Shown: piece after piece, positions 13,501 to 14,804 of the stretch | Layout of the letters: each line of letters begins with the position of its first letter | Numbering within the stretch: position 1 is the stretch's first letter | Origin: Tannerella sp. | Lineage (GTDB): Bacteria; Bacteroidota; Bacteroidia; Bacteroidales; Tannerellaceae | DNA: 14,804 bases | Assembly: GCA_031275525.1 (NCBI GenBank) | Contig: JAISOP010000025.1 | Coordinates: 1-14,804 of the forward strand | Direction: 5' to 3' | The notes under the pieces: model-generated | Told to the model about the DNA's origin: nothing | Database searches by the model: none | Seen by the model: the letters and a program-made list of their open reading frames with translations, nothing else | Translations under genes and position numbers: made by a program

Positions 13501-14050
13501 CCTGCGTGTTCTGGATACGCACGCCCGAAGCCTTACCGTACAGGGCGGTGGCCACGTTGGGCGATCCCACCTTGGTCAGTTCCTTGGCCGAGATCGTGGT
13601 CACGGCATAGCCCAGCGCCTTAGCCTCGCGCGTGATCCCCAACGCGGTGACCACCACTTCGTCCAGCGCCAGGGCATCTTCCGCCAGCGTAACGGTCATA
13701 TTGTCGGCCGCTTTCACCGTCTGCGTCAGGTAGCCGATAAAGGAGATTTCCAGGTCGGTATCGGCGGCCACCTGGAGCGAGAACCGCCCCTCCTGGTCCG
13801 TCACCGTGCCCACTCCGGCCCGGCCCTTCACCACCACATTGGCGCCCACCACCGGTTCGCCCGCCTCGTCCACGACCGTACCTCTGATCCGGGCGCTACT
13901 CTGTTCCGGTTCGTTCGCTTCCGGCGGGTAGCCGTCGGCGGCGAACACCATGCCCGTCCCCATCACAAAGAGGAGTACGGACAGGATCATCCCTCTTTTC
14001 ATCCATTCAAATTTGGCATCTTTCATGCCGTTCGTCAATTTCTTTTTCAT
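10595..14050 (-). CDS. SusC/RagA-family TonB-linked outer-membrane protein
   Basis: 1151 residues from ATG 14050. The signal peptide has a 16-residue n-region and core 'MKRGMILSVLLFVMGTGMVFA', with cleavage near 37. A carboxypeptidase-D regulatory-like domain spans about 54-128 ('RIRGTVVDEAGEPVVGANVV'). The TonB-box region 'DEVVVTALG' is at 130-138, followed by the SusC signature 'TREAKALGYAV' (140-150). The plug covers about 151-290, with 'GVRIQNTQGGSAGGVSIAVR', 'QPLIVMNGVPI' and the strongly conserved 'LKGAAATALYGSEAANGAII' (264-283). The barrel ends in 'LSLRATF' with terminal Phe. No STN (secretin/TonB short N-terminal) domain is present, so direct anti-sigma signalling is unlikely. The plug holds an Asn/Ser-rich insertion at about 217-231. 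It forms the transport channel of the SusCD complex with the downstream lipoprotein. No TAnnTTTG box was found in the leader. Confidence 0.96.
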   Translation of the reverse strand: MKKKLTNGMKDAKFEWMKRGMILSVLLFVMGTGMVFAADGYPPEANEPEQSSARIRGTVVDEAGEPVVGANVVVKGRAGVGTVTDQEGRFSLQVAADTDLEISFIGYLTQTVKAADNMTVTLAEDALALDEVVVTALGITREAKALGYAVTTISAKELTKVGSPNVATALYGKASGVRIQNTQGGSAGGVSIAVRGLSSFNGNTQPLIVMNGVPIRNGNANNSSNAESSNLSDRDFASIGAGDRIRSNGIVDINPEDIESLTILKGAAATALYGSEAANGAIIITSKRSTAKGVTVDVNASFQVNQIANVPKTQSTYGPGETFNNWDDNFKEGFRTDAVTGKQYPNYNSRFSWGPAYDGREVLYIDGATRAYSPYSSEPWKDLFRDGSTQVYNVAINQGGDKSNTRFSYTYAGEVPNALSGSYNKHNFNMVGTLKFNDRLSVDYTGNYIVQNFKNRSQASVGVYGSWSDAFGSFVDIPLIRSMYKTADGYLNAVGGNGWTPAEYATIDAVNGDQFVNGVRSKLLWNIFENQSEEVERRLIASVVPSWKATDWLTVKARIATDYTGTEQEERNRSQYPATARPNPNDNVTGAYTTLQKSYQIIYGDVMLLFDKKLTDEIQLNANLGWQGRTEKMNAVFVGTNGGLAIDNVFQITNGKRGTISPDANTNRKMELLKTAFVGTVGVSYGGYAFLDLTGRQEKSSTLPKGNRDYFYPSASASFLFSEAFDMPVWNDFGKVRLSYGIVGNAPEAYAASMAYVAKSDPGGFIYNQIPSNLGNTNLKPETTREFEVGLEGKFLKNRLGLEVSYYSREISDMLFQVPLAPSSGSNDVWTNSGTMTNSGVEATVYGTPVQTRDFAWELRTNIGFNKNKIDDLAAGVLYIQHGGLEGNIGYTRSYVGSAMGDYVSSKYITVQNDDPSAPYYDASGQYVGRRVVNAEGNYLMSSTLETVGNALPKVVGGLGTSLSYKNLSLDIMTDFRWGGHVFNRMYYLTMNTGISTDTENREGEGFYDYTSSRGVTRKIGIILDGVVADGNGGFTENKEIIPYDTYTMSAFGIGNYGAVNQTASNALFENNWWKVREIALSYSFPKSLLPQKVFQNLTLSVFGRNLFYLYKSIPHYDPETSNGTDWKSQLVIGSSAAPNRSFGLSLRATF

Positions 14051-14342
14051 ACTTTTTCATGTTTAAATAATATTCGAATCGGTACTTTGTTAAGTTCGTC
14101 CGACCGGAAAACAGTACCGGGTATTTTCCGACCTTCCTTCTTACCGCGTTCAACATCTCTCCGTTTCCGCCACAGGCGGAAACCATGCAATCTTAAACGC
14201 TCGGTTTTAAAATGATCCGGAAGCAGTAAGCGGTCGGCAGCCGCCGCCGGCCGGGCAATCCGACTTCGCGTCCTTCGGCGACTCCCTTCCGCCATGCTAC
14301 TTCCCCAATTCCTCATCTTTCGTCCCTTACGGCCCGTCTCCC
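14051..14342 (-). promoter_or_regulatory. Structured 5' leader/intergenic region of the SusC-SusD operon
   Basis: These 292 bp separate the FN3-like gene from SusC and contain no convincing gene. Two hairpins stand out. GTTTCCGCC (14163-14171) pairs perfectly with GGCGGAAAC (14175-14183) around ACA. CGGAAAA (14105-14111) pairs with TTTTCCG (14124-14130) around a 12-nt centre that can itself pair TAC/GTA. Neither is followed by a U-tract on the - strand. No exact TAnnTTTG promoter is present; the nearest lookalike is TACTGTTT (14115-14108 on the - strand), which matches poorly. A leader RNA or a non-housekeeping promoter is possible. Confidence 0.35.
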
Positions 14343-14348
14343 TTACGG
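14323..14348. repeat. 10-bp direct repeat across the stop of the FN3-like gene
   Basis: TCCCTTACGG occurs at 14323-14332 and 14339-14348, a 16-bp period. The second copy contains the stop codon of the - strand gene (TAA at 14345-14343). Confidence 0.6.
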
Positions 14349-14804
14349 TATAATGGCCGAATAGAGTTCGCTCCACGGACCCTTCTGTCCGCGGTTGTTC
14401 TCCCAGCGCAGGCGGAACCAAACGGTTTTACCGCGCTGGTTTTCTTCAAAAATAAAGGTATGCGAGGCCCGTGTGCCGAACTCGGAGTTCACCAGGTCGG
14501 CCGTTGTCACGGGCGCCCCGTCGAGTATGGCCCAGCGGATTTCGATCCCGTGTACGCCGTGAGGTTTCGCCCGGCTCATGCTCATACTGTCCTTGTAGTG
14601 CAGCGTGAGACGCATGATGACGGACGAGTCGATGAGCGTCACCACGGGCATGGTTTCAGGTTCGCGCGGCGTGGTAGGCGTGGTGTCGGGAACGGTGATT
14701 CCCAGATTCACGCGGTCTTCGTCGGTCACGTTCTCGTTATAGCGCAGAAACGCATTCACAAAATTGCGCACCGCCTTACTCACGGCTTCCGCCTTCTCCT
14801 TGCG
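14343..14804 (-). CDS. C-terminal part of a fibronectin-III-like hypothetical protein (partial)
   Basis: The frame is open from the right edge of the window (R-K-E-K-A-E-A-V-S-K...) to TAA at 14345-14343, 153 residues visible; the N-terminus lies outside. A GTG at 14783 is only the first alternative start codon, not a likely real start. An N-terminal charged helix ('KAVRNFVNAFLRYNENVTDE') is followed by a Pro/Thr linker ('VPDTTPTTPREPETMPVV') and a beta domain ending 'FDENQRGKTVWF'-like: 'FIFEENQRGKTVWFRLRWEN' then 'NRGQKGPWSELYSAIIP'. The conserved R-W-E-N-x-R-G-x-x-G-P-W-S-E ending is seen in a small Bacteroidetes family of about 200 residues with a fibronectin type III-like C-terminus. Its function is unknown. 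No lipoprotein or T9SS signal is visible in this part. It is co-directional with the SusC-SusD operon but 292 bp away, with no terminator between them, so partial co-transcription is possible. Confidence 0.7.
   Translation of the reverse strand, partial: RKEKAEAVSKAVRNFVNAFLRYNENVTDEDRVNLGITVPDTTPTTPREPETMPVVTLIDSSVIMRLTLHYKDSMSMSRAKPHGVHGIEIRWAILDGAPVTTADLVNSEFGTRASHTFIFEENQRGKTVWFRLRWENNRGQKGPWSELYSAIIP

Noticed and set aside
14047..14421. 124-codon - strand ORF overlapping the FN3-like gene and the SusC leader
   Set aside because: Overlaps the well-supported FN3-like C-terminus in another frame and the SusC start; basic, low-complexity product with no motif.

Overview
The window looks like a chromosomal stretch from a GC-rich member of the Bacteroidales. 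The reasons are a canonical SusC/SusD outer-membrane pair, a second TonB-dependent receptor with its own lipoprotein, a DUF5107/TPR exported protein, Bacteroidetes-type -7 promoter boxes (TAnnTTTG) and the C-terminal remnant of a type IX secretion (T9SS) cargo protein. T9SS together with high GC fits lineages such as Tannerellaceae or Rikenellaceae better than classical Bacteroides, but the genus cannot be fixed from this sequence alone.

Layout, left to right. (1) 1-207: tail of an Ig-like surface protein, + strand. (2) 208-475: intergenic, with a 9-G tract, a long imperfect hairpin and a -7 box. (3) 476-3781: a large exported DUF5107 + TPR protein, + strand. (4) 3782-4511: a patchwork without a full-length gene. 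It holds a palindromic repeat element of about 159 bp with internal tandem repeats, a bidirectional terminator, the last codons of a T9SS cargo gene on the - strand, a small insertion-sequence-like HTH ORF that appears to have cut that gene off, and a palindrome just upstream of the next promoter. (5) 4512-8603: a two-gene operon, + strand, with a TonB-dependent receptor carrying a carboxypeptidase-regulatory-like domain and a predicted surface beta-helix lipoprotein. (6) 8645-8680: a strong bidirectional terminator between convergent operons. (7) 14050-8734: a SusC-SusD operon on the - strand, with a structured leader of about 290 bp. (8) 14804-14343: the C-terminal part of a fibronectin-III-like hypothetical protein, - strand.

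Functionally this is an envelope and nutrient-uptake region. Two independent TonB-driven outer-membrane transporters, one SusD-coupled and one coupled to a beta-helix lipoprotein, are transcribed toward each other. No glycoside hydrolase, sulfatase, protease, regulator or sigma/anti-sigma pair lies in the window, so substrates cannot be assigned. The DUF5107 protein has a carbohydrate-binding, mutarotase-like fold and might act in glycan metabolism, but it has its own promoter and is separated from the receptors by the patchwork region.
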